A stretch of 64,000 bases of DNA from Marchantia polymorpha subsp. ruderalis. Lineage: Eukaryota; Streptophyta; Marchantiopsida; Marchantiales; Marchantiaceae. Below the pieces are notes generated by a model. It was not told the origin of the DNA and did no database searches. It saw only the letters and a list, made by a program, of their open reading frames with translations. Every line of letters starts with the position of its first letter. Position 1 is the first letter of the stretch. Of this stretch, positions 22,800-33,808 are shown piece after piece. Location: assembly GCA_037833965.1 (NCBI GenBank), contig AP031351.1:25866501-25930500 (forward strand). Reading direction: 5' to 3'. Both the position numbers and the translations under genes were made by a program.

Positions 22800-25700
22800 C
22801 GTTTTTGTGGCATTGTGCGATCGATGTCATAATTTCAGGTTTCGGTTCTTGTTGTGCGTTTTCTCCCTGTCCTTTGCGGTTGGGTTGATCCTTACACTCT
22901 AGAATTGATTCGCGTTCATTTTCAAATCCATCAGCGTGTTTGATTGGATTTTCGTTTGGATACATCCCCTTTGATCTGCGTCCATCGAGCTCGTTTTTAG
23001 CAGGCAAGGCAGAGCGACGGATTGTGTCACAAGTAGTGTTGCTTCGGAGCTCCATCCTGTGGTGGCGCAATGGGCCGTGGTTCGTTGAACACGTTGCTGG
23101 TGTTACTGCTTGGAATTGTGCAGGATCACAGGACTTGAAACTGTAAAAGAAGGCTAGTACAGTGAGTCAATATCTATTTTCGCTGGAATCAGGAAGGACA
23201 GATTTTGAAAGCAAATGAAAGTGACTCAGTGAAAGTCGAATTTGGAGGGGACTGAAAATCATCAAATTTCAGGTGCACAAGGAAGTATCGATCTAAGCTT
23301 TATGTGAAGAAGCACACGCTTGCACGCCTTCGTACAGGTTGGCCTGCCAATCCCCATCCTTGTCCATTCTTTTGACCTGTTAGATCCTGGGTGATGGGGA
23401 GCGCTGGTGTTATCGTTCGAAATTCTCACGAGTAAGTTAGCATCTTGAACAAGCTCGCGGAAGAAAGGAAGGAAGAACTTGCGGATTCAATCGGATTCAG
23501 GAAATTGGGCTCGAATGTGGGGAGTTGCTGTGCTGCACGTGTGAGAAAATGGCTGGAATTCGCATGTAGCTACCAGGCCCTCACTTCTCGCCAGAAATGT
23601 GTTATCTGCGAACAGCTGCACTCCGTGCTCCGTAAGGTAGAACAGGTCTTAAGCATTCAGACCTGAGCAATTTTCCTCTCGAGCCCGGAAGCAAAATGAT
23701 ACAGTGGTAATGAGAATTCTTTTAGGATGGATTACATGCGTACTTTAAAAATACTACGGGTAAGTCCGGTGCTTGTGTGGGGACAGTAGTGGCAGATTTG
23801 CACATGATCTCTAAGGGACAGAGGATTTGTTTTTCCCTTCTGAGAACGATATATTCGGATATTTAAATTGAGTTGAAGAACTTGCTCCAAGGGCCAACAG
23901 TGGACCAGTGTGACGCTGAAAATCTAGGTGAATGAGCCGATGGCTAAATCCGTATGTTTCTAGTGCTTATTCTCAGAGGCTAACAGCAAGATGTATTTCT
24001 GAACCTGCTGGCAAAGTAGAGCACCTCAAGACCTTTGGATTGCAAAGCTACGAACATTCTTCAAGTTTTCACCTTTCACCAGTGACAGTAATGTCAGCTC
24101 ATTCCTCTCCTCTGACGTTGTCTGATTCTTCCGCTGGAGGTTCGGAAAAGTAAATCCTCCTCCATTTCCAGCTATCTGAGTAAGGAATGAGCGTCTAGCT
24201 TATGTAAGGCAGACATTGGGGTTTTGCTGGAAACCAGTTCTGGATGGGAAGTGAAGATAGGAAGAGAGATTGAACAACTGCTGGTGGTTTGTTGAGTGTC
24301 AGCGACTGAATAGAGAAGACTATCTTTTGATAGTGTTATGAAGGTTGGCAACTAGAAGGCATTTAGAGCAAAGCTTTCGTCGTGGGGCAAGGTGATCAAG
24401 GTTCTACAAACCTTACGAAGCTGTACAGTGCACATCATTGACCAGGATCTACGTATTATCCCAAAAACAGATTGAAGGTTCTACTGTTGGAAATGTGCTA
24501 ATGCATTACACGTACTTTCAGGGTGTATCTGCAAGCCATGACAGATGGCAAATAGGTCTTAGGACCTAGGATCATAATTCTTTACAGTTGGAAATTGTGT
24601 ACCTGTGTGGATCTCGTATTTCCAGCCATCATCCCTGTACAAGTGGTCTTCGCAGTTTCAGTGATGGTGGGTTAAAGTCAACTCTGCATTTAACCTTTAA
24701 CAGCAGTTCTTTGGAGTTGGAGGGTTGACTCGGATTGCTTTTCAGGTTTCTCATTGAGGAGATAGCATGGTGGGGGTAGCTAGGCTTACCTCATCAGCGA
24801 ACAATTATAGGTTGCCAGGACTTAACATGGCAAGGTGATTCGCTGTATGCTACTAAATCAGAAGGAGTGTCTTGAATATCTATTGAAAGGCTTTTAGTTT
24901 CTAAGTACCTTTGAGATAGAATTCAAAACTAGAGGGTAGGTCTGCTGTTTTTCACAGGATTTCTACTTATGAGTGTTCATATTCAATGAATATGAATATT
25001 AGAGCCTTTGGATCTACCATATATTTATGGTAAATCGTAAATATTTTCAGTGATTCAGTTTACAGAAAAATTACTTCACTAGACTAGTTACTTGGGTTAG
25101 AGAATCCTACCATAAGTAAATTACTGTGAGTTCAGGTGTTACTGCAGTTACCAAGAGTAGTATTCTTAAGCGAAAACATCTTTCCTTGGTGGATGTTCAG
25201 TCAGATGTGAAAAAAAAAAAAAGAGAGAGAGAGAAAAAAATAATAATTATAAAAATATCCTGAAAAGATTGAAAATTTGCACTCAATCTTACCTATATGA
25301 GTTTTTCGGTTGTGAAGACATGTACTTCTATAGTTCTTAGTGTATATGTTTGTTGAGCTAGTGGAAGTATATGTTTTAGCTGTATCTCTTTTCTTATGTT
25401 GAACGATTAGAGTAAGTAACAGTTTTAGATTCCTTGCCCTAGTGGAAGGGGAGGTGTGATTTGCTGTTAAGACAGCTTGGTGGAGATATCTTCTGTTCGA
25501 TGAAGGAGATAGCGTTGGGGACGTGAAAGAAGCAGACACGGAGCATGACGAGTGGATGAACTTCTGCGCTAAATGGGCACTTGCAGACGGAAGATGGTAG
25601 GGGGCGATGGAGATCGAATCGGGATCGCGAAGCGATGCGATGTCTCGTGTGTGTTGTCTTGTTTTGTGCTGTGTTTCCTTTAGACTGGAGAGTCGTTGCT

Positions 25701-26018
25701 AGCTGGTTGCTTGTGTTTGGGTCCTCTCCAGTCTTGCTTCCTGGTGCGCGCCCGTGTAGGGATGACGCTGATTTCCGGAGTAGTTTTACTCCTGTGTGCT
25801 GGCGATAGGGGGCTGGACTTGATCACCGGCCGGTCTATCTATGTTTCTCTCACGGTGAGACTGGAGTGATGACCAGTAGACCGTGAGAGTCTTCTTGTTG
25901 TGATGACAGGTTAGGTTGCTCATACACCTTAGCTAGTAGGGCTAGAGTAGCTCCGTGCAGCACAGCATCAGAGGCAAATTGGGTTATTGGGTGGAGATCT
26001 GGCAGTGGTGCCAGTTGA
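22800..26018 (+). other. Long non-coding leader of the gypsy element
   Basis: Between primer site and Gag frame lie 3.2 kb without a recognisable protein. Only short unrelated open frames occur on either strand. A poly-A/GA stretch lies at about 25,210-25,245. The leader is long for a gypsy element and may hold packaging or regulatory RNA, introns, or captured sequence. Confidence 0.6.
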
Positions 26019-29000
26019 GGTCTCGCCATCACGGAGCAGTCTAGTGGTCCTGTTGAGGACCGCGGGGGATTTACGCGAAGTGGATTGAGGTATCAGCTAC
26101 CTTCACCTATTTCGCCAGTTGTTGCGGAGCAGGACCAGAGTGTTGCAGACACAGAGTCTTTGGTGGTGATATCGTCTAGTGTTCCAACCCCATTGATTTG
26201 GGACATGGACGGCATGTACGGGGCCGCGAAGGGCCCTCGACGTTACTCTGGTGCATTGGGCACCATCGAGCTTGATGATTTTATTCAGGAGTTCGACACG
26301 TGGTGTGATATGTAGTTTCTGCGTAACCCCACGTTGTTTACACCCTTCTTTGCATGGAAGGGGTTATTCCAGCATTTGGAGGGGCCTCCCATGGACGATT
26401 ATCATGAGTTTGGGAGAGAGTATGCTGCAGAGATTGATGCATGGAGACGGCATTGGTCTCCGAACTACTCATATATTACCCAGGGTGGTGTGGGTACCAG
26501 TGGAGGTGCGAGTATCGGCATCAGTGGAGGTGCGAGTAGTAGCATCAGCGAGGGTACCAGTGGAGCAGTTGGCGCAACTGGTACTAGTACCAGCAGCGGT
26601 ACTGTTAGCATTGCCGGTGGCAGCACGAGGGGAGATGCTAGTGTCGTACCTTCGTTTAGCCCCATTCCTGAGTTCTTCAAGAGATTGAGGAAGAATTATC
26701 AAGGGGTGAAAACGGAGAAGTTGAGGAGCCTCCAGGAGTTTGAGCGGAAGACTGGCGAGAGTCTTCGTGAGGCATACACTCGTATGCGACGGCTCATCTC
26801 AGTTACTCACGGTGTGACTGAGGCACAGGCTGTCCAGTACTGGTATCGGATCCTGGACAGAGAGTTGCGGAGAAGAGTGCGTGATGCTACTCTCATGAGC
26901 GACTCATCACCCACATTAGCCCATGTGTTTGCTCTTTCTGAGAAGATTGAGCTTAACATGGTGGAGGAGAGGGTGGTGACGTCTACATTTGCGAGGGACA
27001 CGACCACTACTTCGCGTGTCCCACATAGCCCAGCACAGTCTCGCCCCATAAGTGGGAGTCGCGGAGGTCATACACGACATCCTTCAGGTCACAGAGAGCC
27101 TAGTGCGCGGCCACCACTGCCTTCATTTTCGGGTCAGCCACAGGAACCGTCATGTTGGACATGCGGAGGTAGCCATATGAGGAAGGATTGTCCCCAGGAG
27201 CGGGAGGGACAAACTCCACAGGCTAGGCCACAGCCGGCACAGGTGACCTGTGATCATTATCATCGACCGGGTCACCCTCGAGAGCGTTGCTTTGACCTTC
27301 ATCCTGAGTTGAGATCTGGAGGTAGAGGTCGTGGAGGTGATGCTCCGCGAGGCCGAGGTGGTCGAGGTGGTCGAGGTGGCAGAGGTGGTAGAGGTACCGG
27401 GGCCATTGAGCGTACCGCAGCGAGTGCTACTTCTGCCACAGAGAGCGCTATGGCTGCTCGGATTGAGCAGTTGGAGCAGAGGCTTGCTGCTATGGCCGAT
27501 CTGGGGGCGAGCACTTCCACATCTTACGAGGGAGAGGATTTCTCCTATTTGGCCAGTGCAGCACAGGTTGAGGCATCAGTTGCAGTGACCAGAGGTGGTG
27601 CTTGCACTTCAGAGCCACGTGGTGCGACTGTGGAGTTGGACCCTCAGAGGGGTGAGGGTGGACGTCAGTCTAGACTTCCCCAGTCCTTTTTGTTGTCAGA
27701 GGTGGGTAGCAGTTCATCTATGAGACCTGCACCGCCTACTGACACTAGAGTGAGAACTGAGGTTCTTACATCATCTGTTGTGGGCGCAGACGTGCCATCT
27801 AGTGCAGTGATGCGGATGGCCACTTCAGTCTTGCGATCTCCATTGTTCTCAACCACGGAGTTGATAGACTCTGGTATTGATTTGGCTCGAGTATTTCGGG
27901 TAGCAGCCACGTCGTGTGAGCGTGGGAGAGTCGCTGCTACTAGTGCCGAGATAAGTGAGGATACAGTTGAGGACCCATCCTCAACGTCTACATTGTTCGA
28001 GGAGACGACTTGGCAGGCCGCAGCGGCGAGGATGGAGTCCTTACCAGCTCGCCCAGCCATTGATCGCGAGAGTATTGTCCCTGGTGTATGTATGGTGGAC
28101 AACCGAAGTGGTCTATTTCGGTTAGTGAGTTCTACTGGACAGGTGTATGTCCCAGCCAGAGTTTTGTTGGATTCTGGTGCACAGCCCTTGATGTTGGGCA
28201 AGGCTGCATGCATTAGTTTGGGCATTCGGAGGTCAGAGTTGGAACCTTGCCCATTCCAGATCCAGACATCCCTTGGTGGCGCCAGCAACAGGTCTTACTT
28301 TATGACCAGGGAGAGCATAGCGGTGCAGTTGAGGCATGATCACCCTCATGATAGCTCGCAGTTTGGAGTTCGTGCTGTGGTTACATCAGCAGAGTCATAT
28401 GATGTGCTTGTTGGTGGAGTGGTGTTATACCCGATGGGCTTTCGGATGGACTATTGGACGGAAACTGCCGCATATCGTCCTGGTTGGCAGTCCGGAGATG
28501 GACGTCTGAGCGAGCTGCCAGTGAGATTTATTTCTCGGGATCGACCTCTTGGATCTTCATCAGCGGTCTTGGCATCTGTTGCGGGTTTTAGCGGAGTGCT
28601 TACCTGGCCCGATGACTTGTTGGAGGGGAACATGTCTGCCGACGATACCTCACTCTACGAGGATGTGGAGGAGGTTGTGAGTTTCACAGCGGCGGTGACT
28701 TCACCCTTAGATGTTCCACTATGGAGTTCGTGTCAGGCACTACAGTTGGAGGCTGATAGGTTGGTGAGAACAGCTTGGAGTGAAGCCTCTTTACCAGTAG
28801 AGCCAGACATGGCTTCAGCTGATCGGCTCGTTAGTGGTTCTAGCGCATTGTCTCATTTGGTTACTACACCTATTGCATGGGAGTATTCCTCAGAGGGCGT
28901 TTGTTTGCTGGATCTTTTTGGTGGGATCAGCACCGGTTTGGCTGCGGTGTTGCAGTCAGGTATTCCCGTACGAAGATACTTGTATGTGGAGAAGGACGAG

Positions 29001-29882
29001 ACTGCACGTCGAGTCTCTTCACGACATGTTGCACAGTTGATGCGGCGTTTTCCTTCGTTGTTGCCGCGATCAGCTGTCCGAGGATTCCAGAAGGCGTTGC
29101 CTTCAGACATTTCGTTGCTGGGGGCGCCAGACCTTGACCGCGTTGGCCATATTGATATGGTGATTGCGGGCTGGCCATGTCAGGGACACACACGCGCTGG
29201 ACATGGGACAGGGTTGCATGATCCCAGATCTCGGATGTTTTGGGAGATGATGCGAGTGTTACGTCATCTCCAAGTGCAGCAGACACGTTCTCCAGCATAC
29301 ATTCTGGAGAACGTACCATTGTTGGGTGACACTCGGGCCCAGTTGATGGCGAGTGTCCATCAAGTCCGAGCATGGATTGGATCAGCAGTACTGTTGGATG
29401 CTGCGAGGGTTGGATCACGGGCGCATCGTGCACGTTTGTGGTGGACCAACCTTTTGCCACGTGAGATATTGCGTCATGCTTATGATTCGGTGAAGCGTGA
29501 TACTAAACTCACCGTTGACAGTATCTTGGATGTTTCCCGGCACTCTCAAGTAGTGAGAGTTGCTGACAGGTCACCTATGGCGTTGGTGAACCGCGTAGGT
29601 CAGCCTCGGATGGCTTTACCTACATTTGTCAGTTATCCGGCATCACACGCATATCGTGATGGAAGACCTGGACTACTATGAGACAGTACCCTACATCAGT
29701 TGGTGGAGCCCAACGCTGATGATAGAGAGCGTGCGATGGGGTTTCTTACTGGTGTGACCGCGGCTTCTTCAGTTTCAGAGGCGTCGCGTCGTCAGGTTTT
29801 GGGTCAGGCTATGGACCTGAACTGCTTGACGTGGATTGTGAGCTTGGGTTTGGCCGAGCAACGCGTTTGCGCGCAGATTTGA
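26019..29882 (+). CDS. Gag-protease-DNA methyltransferase polyprotein (broken by TAG 26,313 and TGA 29,679)
   Basis: One frame stays open for about 1,280 codons except for two stops. The order is: Gag capsid-like regions (IELDDFIQEFDTW; FFAWKGLFQHLEG; SLQEFERKTGESLREAYTRM), a Ser/Gly-rich spacer, a CCHC knuckle CWTCGGSHMRKDC and a second knuckle with Tyr replacing one Cys (CDHYHRPGHPRERC), an RGG box (about 27,310-27,405), a short coiled coil (RIEQLEQRLAAM), an aspartic protease with VLLDSGAQPLML (about 28,160-28,195), and a DNMT3/DRM-like methyltransferase (about 28,890-29,860). No clear ATG lies at the open start; an ATG at DMDGMYG is one candidate. The downstream pol frame is -1 relative to this one and overlaps it at 29,726-29,879, so -1 frameshifting is plausible, though I saw no textbook slippery heptamer. 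Confidence 0.9.
28888..29867 (+). other. C5-cytosine DNA methyltransferase domain inside the retrotransposon
   Basis: Motif I LLDLFGGISTGLAAV (AdoMet binding, from 28,906), YVEKDETA (motif II, from about 28,981), HIDMVIAGWPCQGHTRAGHG (motif IV with the catalytic Cys codon at 29,178-29,180), YILENVPLLG (motif VI, ENV at 29,307-29,315), GSRAHRARLWWTNL (motif VIII/IX, like HRARYFWGNL of DNMT3/DRM enzymes), and after the TGA at 29,679 ERAMGFLTG and QVLGQAMDLNCLTWIV (motif X). The order is canonical 1-to-10 as in DNMT3, not the permuted DRM order. All catalytic residues are present. The TGA would cut off motif X and probably inactivate this copy unless it is read through. Confidence 0.92.
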
Positions 29883-32800
29883 TGGTTGTAACACCACTTA
29901 TTAGCTCATTGCCTACCGGGACGGTAGTAGCAATGGCTGGGGGCGACAGGCGAGATATTCATTATCCTTGGAGTTTATGGGACGTGACGAAAGGACTTGC
30001 CAGAGTTGCAGCCCATGTAGTTGGAGAGGATTCTCACGTGGAGGTGGCTACGAAGGAGGGTATAGAGAACCCTTTTTTGCAGTGTGTAGCGTAGCAACCA
30101 TTGACAGTGTCGCCTCCCTCTAGCGTGCCTATGGAGGAGGAATGGGAGCCATTGATTGGTTCCCAGATCACAGGAGGAGAGAGGCGAAGATTGACACAAT
30201 TCCTACGAGACTATAGGAGTTGTTTTGCTTTCAGTATGAAGGAGTTGGGTGCGTTGATTGGACCCGGTATACGGATAGAATTGGCTAGTGATACGCCAAT
30301 CTTCCGTCGTCCTTATCGATACAGTGAGATGGAGAGAGATTTGATTCGGAGTAGGACGTTGGACCTACTTGAGGCTGGACTAGTGGAGTTATTGCACGGT
30401 GAGTATGCGTCAGCCACTGTCATGCCGGTGAAGAAGGATGTACATGGCAACTACACGGATATGCGCATGTGTGGAGACTACCGTCCTCTCAATCGGCAGA
30501 CGAAGTCCGATAAGTATGCCATGCCTACACCTTAGGAGATCTTCGATGTGGTGGGACATGCGAGGATTTTTAGTACTTTGGATCTTCGGGCAGGATACCA
30601 TCAATTGCCAATTCGGGAGGAGGACAAAACCAAGACAGCGTTTTGGGGCGTCAACTCCCACGGCAAGGATTGTTTGTATCAGTGGCGATTCTTACCCTTT
30701 GGGTTGAAGAATGCACCTGCCGAGTTTCAGAGGGTTATGGACAGAATCCTGGCGGGGCTGGATTTTGTCAGATGTTACATTGATGATATCTTGGTGTTTA
30801 GTGACACTGTGGAGCAACACCAGATACACTTGCAGATTGTGTTTGAGCGATTGAGGGCTCATGGTTTGAGGTTACATCCTGGGAAGTGTAAGTTCTTCCA
30901 GGAGAAGGTTGAGTACTTGGGTCATGTGATATACCCAGGTGGTTTAGGAGTTCAGCAAGCAAAGGTGGAGGCTATTGCACGCATCCCTCGTCCCACGGAT
31001 GTGAGTAGAGTTCGTGCATTTATGGGTTTAGCGAACTACTACCGGAGGTATGTGAAGGGGTTCAGTGCTATAGCCAAGCCTTTGAACCAGTTGCTGAAGT
31101 CAGATCAGGAGTGGCAATGGGGAGATGAGCAGGAGAGAGCTTTTGTTGAGCTCAAGGCCAGGTTGGTGGCCGCTCCCATCTTGAGGAGACCTATCAGAGG
31201 TCGTCCATACCAATTGCACACTGATTGGAGTATGTTGGGACTTGGAGCGGTGTTGACGCAGCGTGATGATGAGGGCAAGGAGTTTGTGGTTGCGTACGCT
31301 AGTCGTTCGAACAATGCAGCGGAGTCGCGGTATAGTTCGTACGAGGGAGAGTGCTTGGCAGCGGTGTGGGCTGTGGCGCACTTCAGGTGTTACTTGTTTG
31401 GTACGCAGTTCACCCTTGTTACTGATCATCAACCGCTCAAGTGGTTGATGGAGTCCGACAAGCTTACAGGGAAGCTTGCACGGTGGGCTCTCATCTTACA
31501 GAAGTACGACTTTCAGGTGGTGCATAGACCTGGAGTTGCGAACCTAGATGCTGATGGTTTGAGTCGAAACCCATGCACTAGCCAGGAGGATGACACTGGA
31601 GCTAGATGGCATGGTGAGGTTGACGAGGAGATGGTGCCTGGTTGGCATGCATCTGCCTTCATGTGTTGGTTACGTGGGAACTCCAGCAGAGAGGATCATC
31701 TGACATCTTACTCTAGTCAGAGAGTAGATGGTCGATCTCCAGATCCTGAGGTTGAGGATGGTGGTGTGGATCAGCGTGATGTACACGATGATGCATTGGT
31801 GTTGGAGTTCCTACGGACCAGCATGCTGCCAGGCACAGTGGGTGCCAAGGAGCGAGATCGTGTTCTCCAACGGGCCAAGAGGTACCGATTGGAGGGATCA
31901 CATGTTCTCCGAGTATGGGAGGACGGTAGGGTACGAGTAGTACCACATCCAGCCCAGAGAGCACGCATTGTGAGGCATGCTCATGAGGAGTTGGGACATT
32001 TTGGAGTGAAGCGTACATACAGCTTACTCCTTGGTCAGTATTGGTGGCGTGGTATGCATACTCAGGTACAGCAGTTGGTATCACGTTGTTTGGTTTGTGA
32101 TCGAGTGAGGGCATCATTCAATGCCCCGACACCAGTGTTACATCCATTACCCATCATGGGGTTGGGTTACCGTTGGAGTTTGGACTTTGCTGGACCACTA
32201 CCTTTGACTGTACGACATCATCGGTATGTGTTGGTGATGGTGGAGCATTTCTCCAAGTGGATTGAGTTGGTGGCATTACCTGACAAGGCAAGTGAGGGAG
32301 TAGCGTATGCTTTTCTTGACAAAGTGCTTAGTCACTATGGTGCACCAGCTGAGGTGTTGACCGATCAGGGAACGGAGTTTCAGGGTGAGTTTCAGGTCTT
32401 GTGCGACAAGGCACTGATTGATCATCGGACCACGTCGCGAGATCATCCAGAGGCGGATGGTTTAGCTGAACGTGTTGTACAGACGGTGAAGAGGGCGTTG
32501 CGGAAGTATGGCCTGCAGAAAGGTCATCTTGGGGACTGGGATATCCAGTTACCGTGGTTGGCCATGGGATATCGGTTCAGTCGGCAGGCATCCTTAGCTT
32601 CCTTCTCACCATATTTTCTATTGTACGGCCGAGATCCAGACTTGCCAACATCGATTCGTCGTGAGTCTAGCGAGGTGGTGAACCTTGATGACCCGAATAT
32701 GTGGGTGAGAGTATGTTCTCAACGTGCAGAGCTCTTTCGAAGAGTTATGCTTGCAGCGTTTGAGAATCTTGCGATTGCTCAACATAGAGATACGTTGCGG

Positions 32801-33223
32801 TATGCAACCATTCGGGGAGGAGGTTATCGACCATCAATTCGTAGATTCCATGTGGGAGACTACGTCTATCTACAGCAGACTGCACTGACGACATTGGATG
32901 TGACGGCGGGACGCACCATCTTGCGGGTGCGGGAGGTGTTACCTTCTGGAGTTCTCCTGTTGGAGGGTCGTGACGGCGTTGTTTGGAAGGATCATGTGCG
33001 CAATTGTGCGCCATGCCACCTTCCAAACGTAGATGGCACTATGGACCCAAGCTTAGCGATAGTACGTGCTAGCTTGAGGTGCATGCTGTGTGGGTCGGCT
33101 GGTCAGGCGGCCCGTATGTTGGTGTGTGATAGGTGCTCTAGGGGATGGCACATGTCGTGCCTAACTCCGCCTATCGATGTTATTCCGGCTGGACGATGGG
33201 TTTGTCCTCGATGTACTTCATAG
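29726..33223 (+). CDS. gypsy Pol polyprotein: RT-RNase H-integrase-PHD finger (stops at 30,092 and 30,533)
   Basis: The frame opens at 29,726 and ends at 33,223, interrupted by TAG at 30,092-30,094 and 30,533-30,535. RT shows DMRMCGDYRPLNRQT, TLDLRAGYHQLPI, FLPFGLKNAPAEFQR and CYIDDILVFSD (catalytic YIDD at 30,776-30,787). RNase H follows (HTDWSMLGLGAVL, SSYEGECLAAVWA, LVTDHQPLKWL). Integrase has the HHCC zinc region (HAHEELGHFGVKRT ... CLVCDR) and a DDE core (SLDFAG, LTDQGTEF, EADGLAERVVQ). After the core comes an SH3-like FHVGDYVYLQQ region, then a PHD finger instead of the chromodomain seen in many plant gypsy elements. From 30,548 onwards 891 codons are uninterrupted. Confidence 0.93.
33073..33223 (+). 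other. PHD finger at the C-terminus of the integrase
   Basis: CMLC, then LVCDRCSRGWHMSCLTPP, then GRWVCPRC give the complete C4-H-C3 zinc ligand set with the Trp before the last Cys pair, as in canonical PHD fingers. These modules read histone H3 tails (methylated or unmodified Lys4). It is the last domain before the stop. Targeting of integration to a chromatin state is an inference from its position. Confidence 0.9.
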
Positions 33224-33380
33224 GGGTAGATGACTTGATCTTCACATGTTATGAATTGCAGATAGGCGACTAACGATGGGGCGACATAGCACCCGGCCTA
33301 CTGGTTCGCGCACCCACGAAGGTGTATAGCATGTAGTTGTAGATGGGGCTACTTGGGAGTCAGAGGGACCTGACCACCAG

Positions 33381-33393
33381 CTAGGGGGGCGAG
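33381..33393 (+). other. Polypurine tract
   Basis: CTAGGGGGGCGAG lies directly before block A (TGTGACATTTG at 33,395). It is the expected plus-strand primer position and supports A-B as the functional LTR. Confidence 0.65.
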
Positions 33394-33394
33394 T

Positions 33395-33806
33395 TGTGAC
33401 ATTTGAGTGTGTACTCTCTCGCGCTTTATATGTGTGTATGTGTGTGCGTATGTGTATGTGAGTAGCATGTCAGCGATGTAGAGTGTATGGCGATATGTAT
33501 TCGCACGACAGCTGTCATGTAGTTACGAGTCGGCTCACGAAAGTTTACACACTTACTATATTTAGCCGTGAAGTTAGGGTTCGGGTCTCGAGGGGTATAA
33601 AGTCGGGGACGGCTCGAAGAACGTTAGTTCTTCGAGTTGAGCCTGGAAGCGTTGGGAGCGTAGAGTGACTTTCCCCTTTGCGTCGACCTGGATTCTCTGA
33701 GTGTGGAGTGGGTTGGGCTTGACTCATGTTTGTGACGGTGACGGTTTGTTGCCAGTAGGGTAATTGACCGACGGGAATTCCAGTGGGGAATCTCCCGTTT
33801 ATTTCA
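33395..33806 (+). repeat. 3' LTR of the gypsy element (blocks A+B, 412 bp)
   Basis: TGTGACATTTG ... GACA (block A, 33,395-33,510), GC, then TGTCATG ... TTTCA (block B, 33,513-33,806). Block B contains TATAAA (33,596-33,601) and AGTTCTTCGAG (33,626-33,636). The latter forms a 10-bp hairpin with CTCGAAGAAC at 33,613-33,622. A GT-rich microsatellite lies in block A. Confidence 0.85.
33596..33601 (+). promoter_or_regulatory. LTR TATA box
   Basis: TATAAA in a GC-rich context. Thirty nt downstream starts the 11-nt segment complementary to the primer site. In the 5' LTR the same position reads TATACA (22,578-22,583), a change that may weaken the promoter driving this copy. Confidence 0.65.
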
Positions 33807-33808
33807 GT

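Noticed and set aside
22786-23070. Minus-strand frame of 94 codons at the start of the gypsy leader
   Set aside because: Antisense to the element, hydrophilic and without motif; likely chance.
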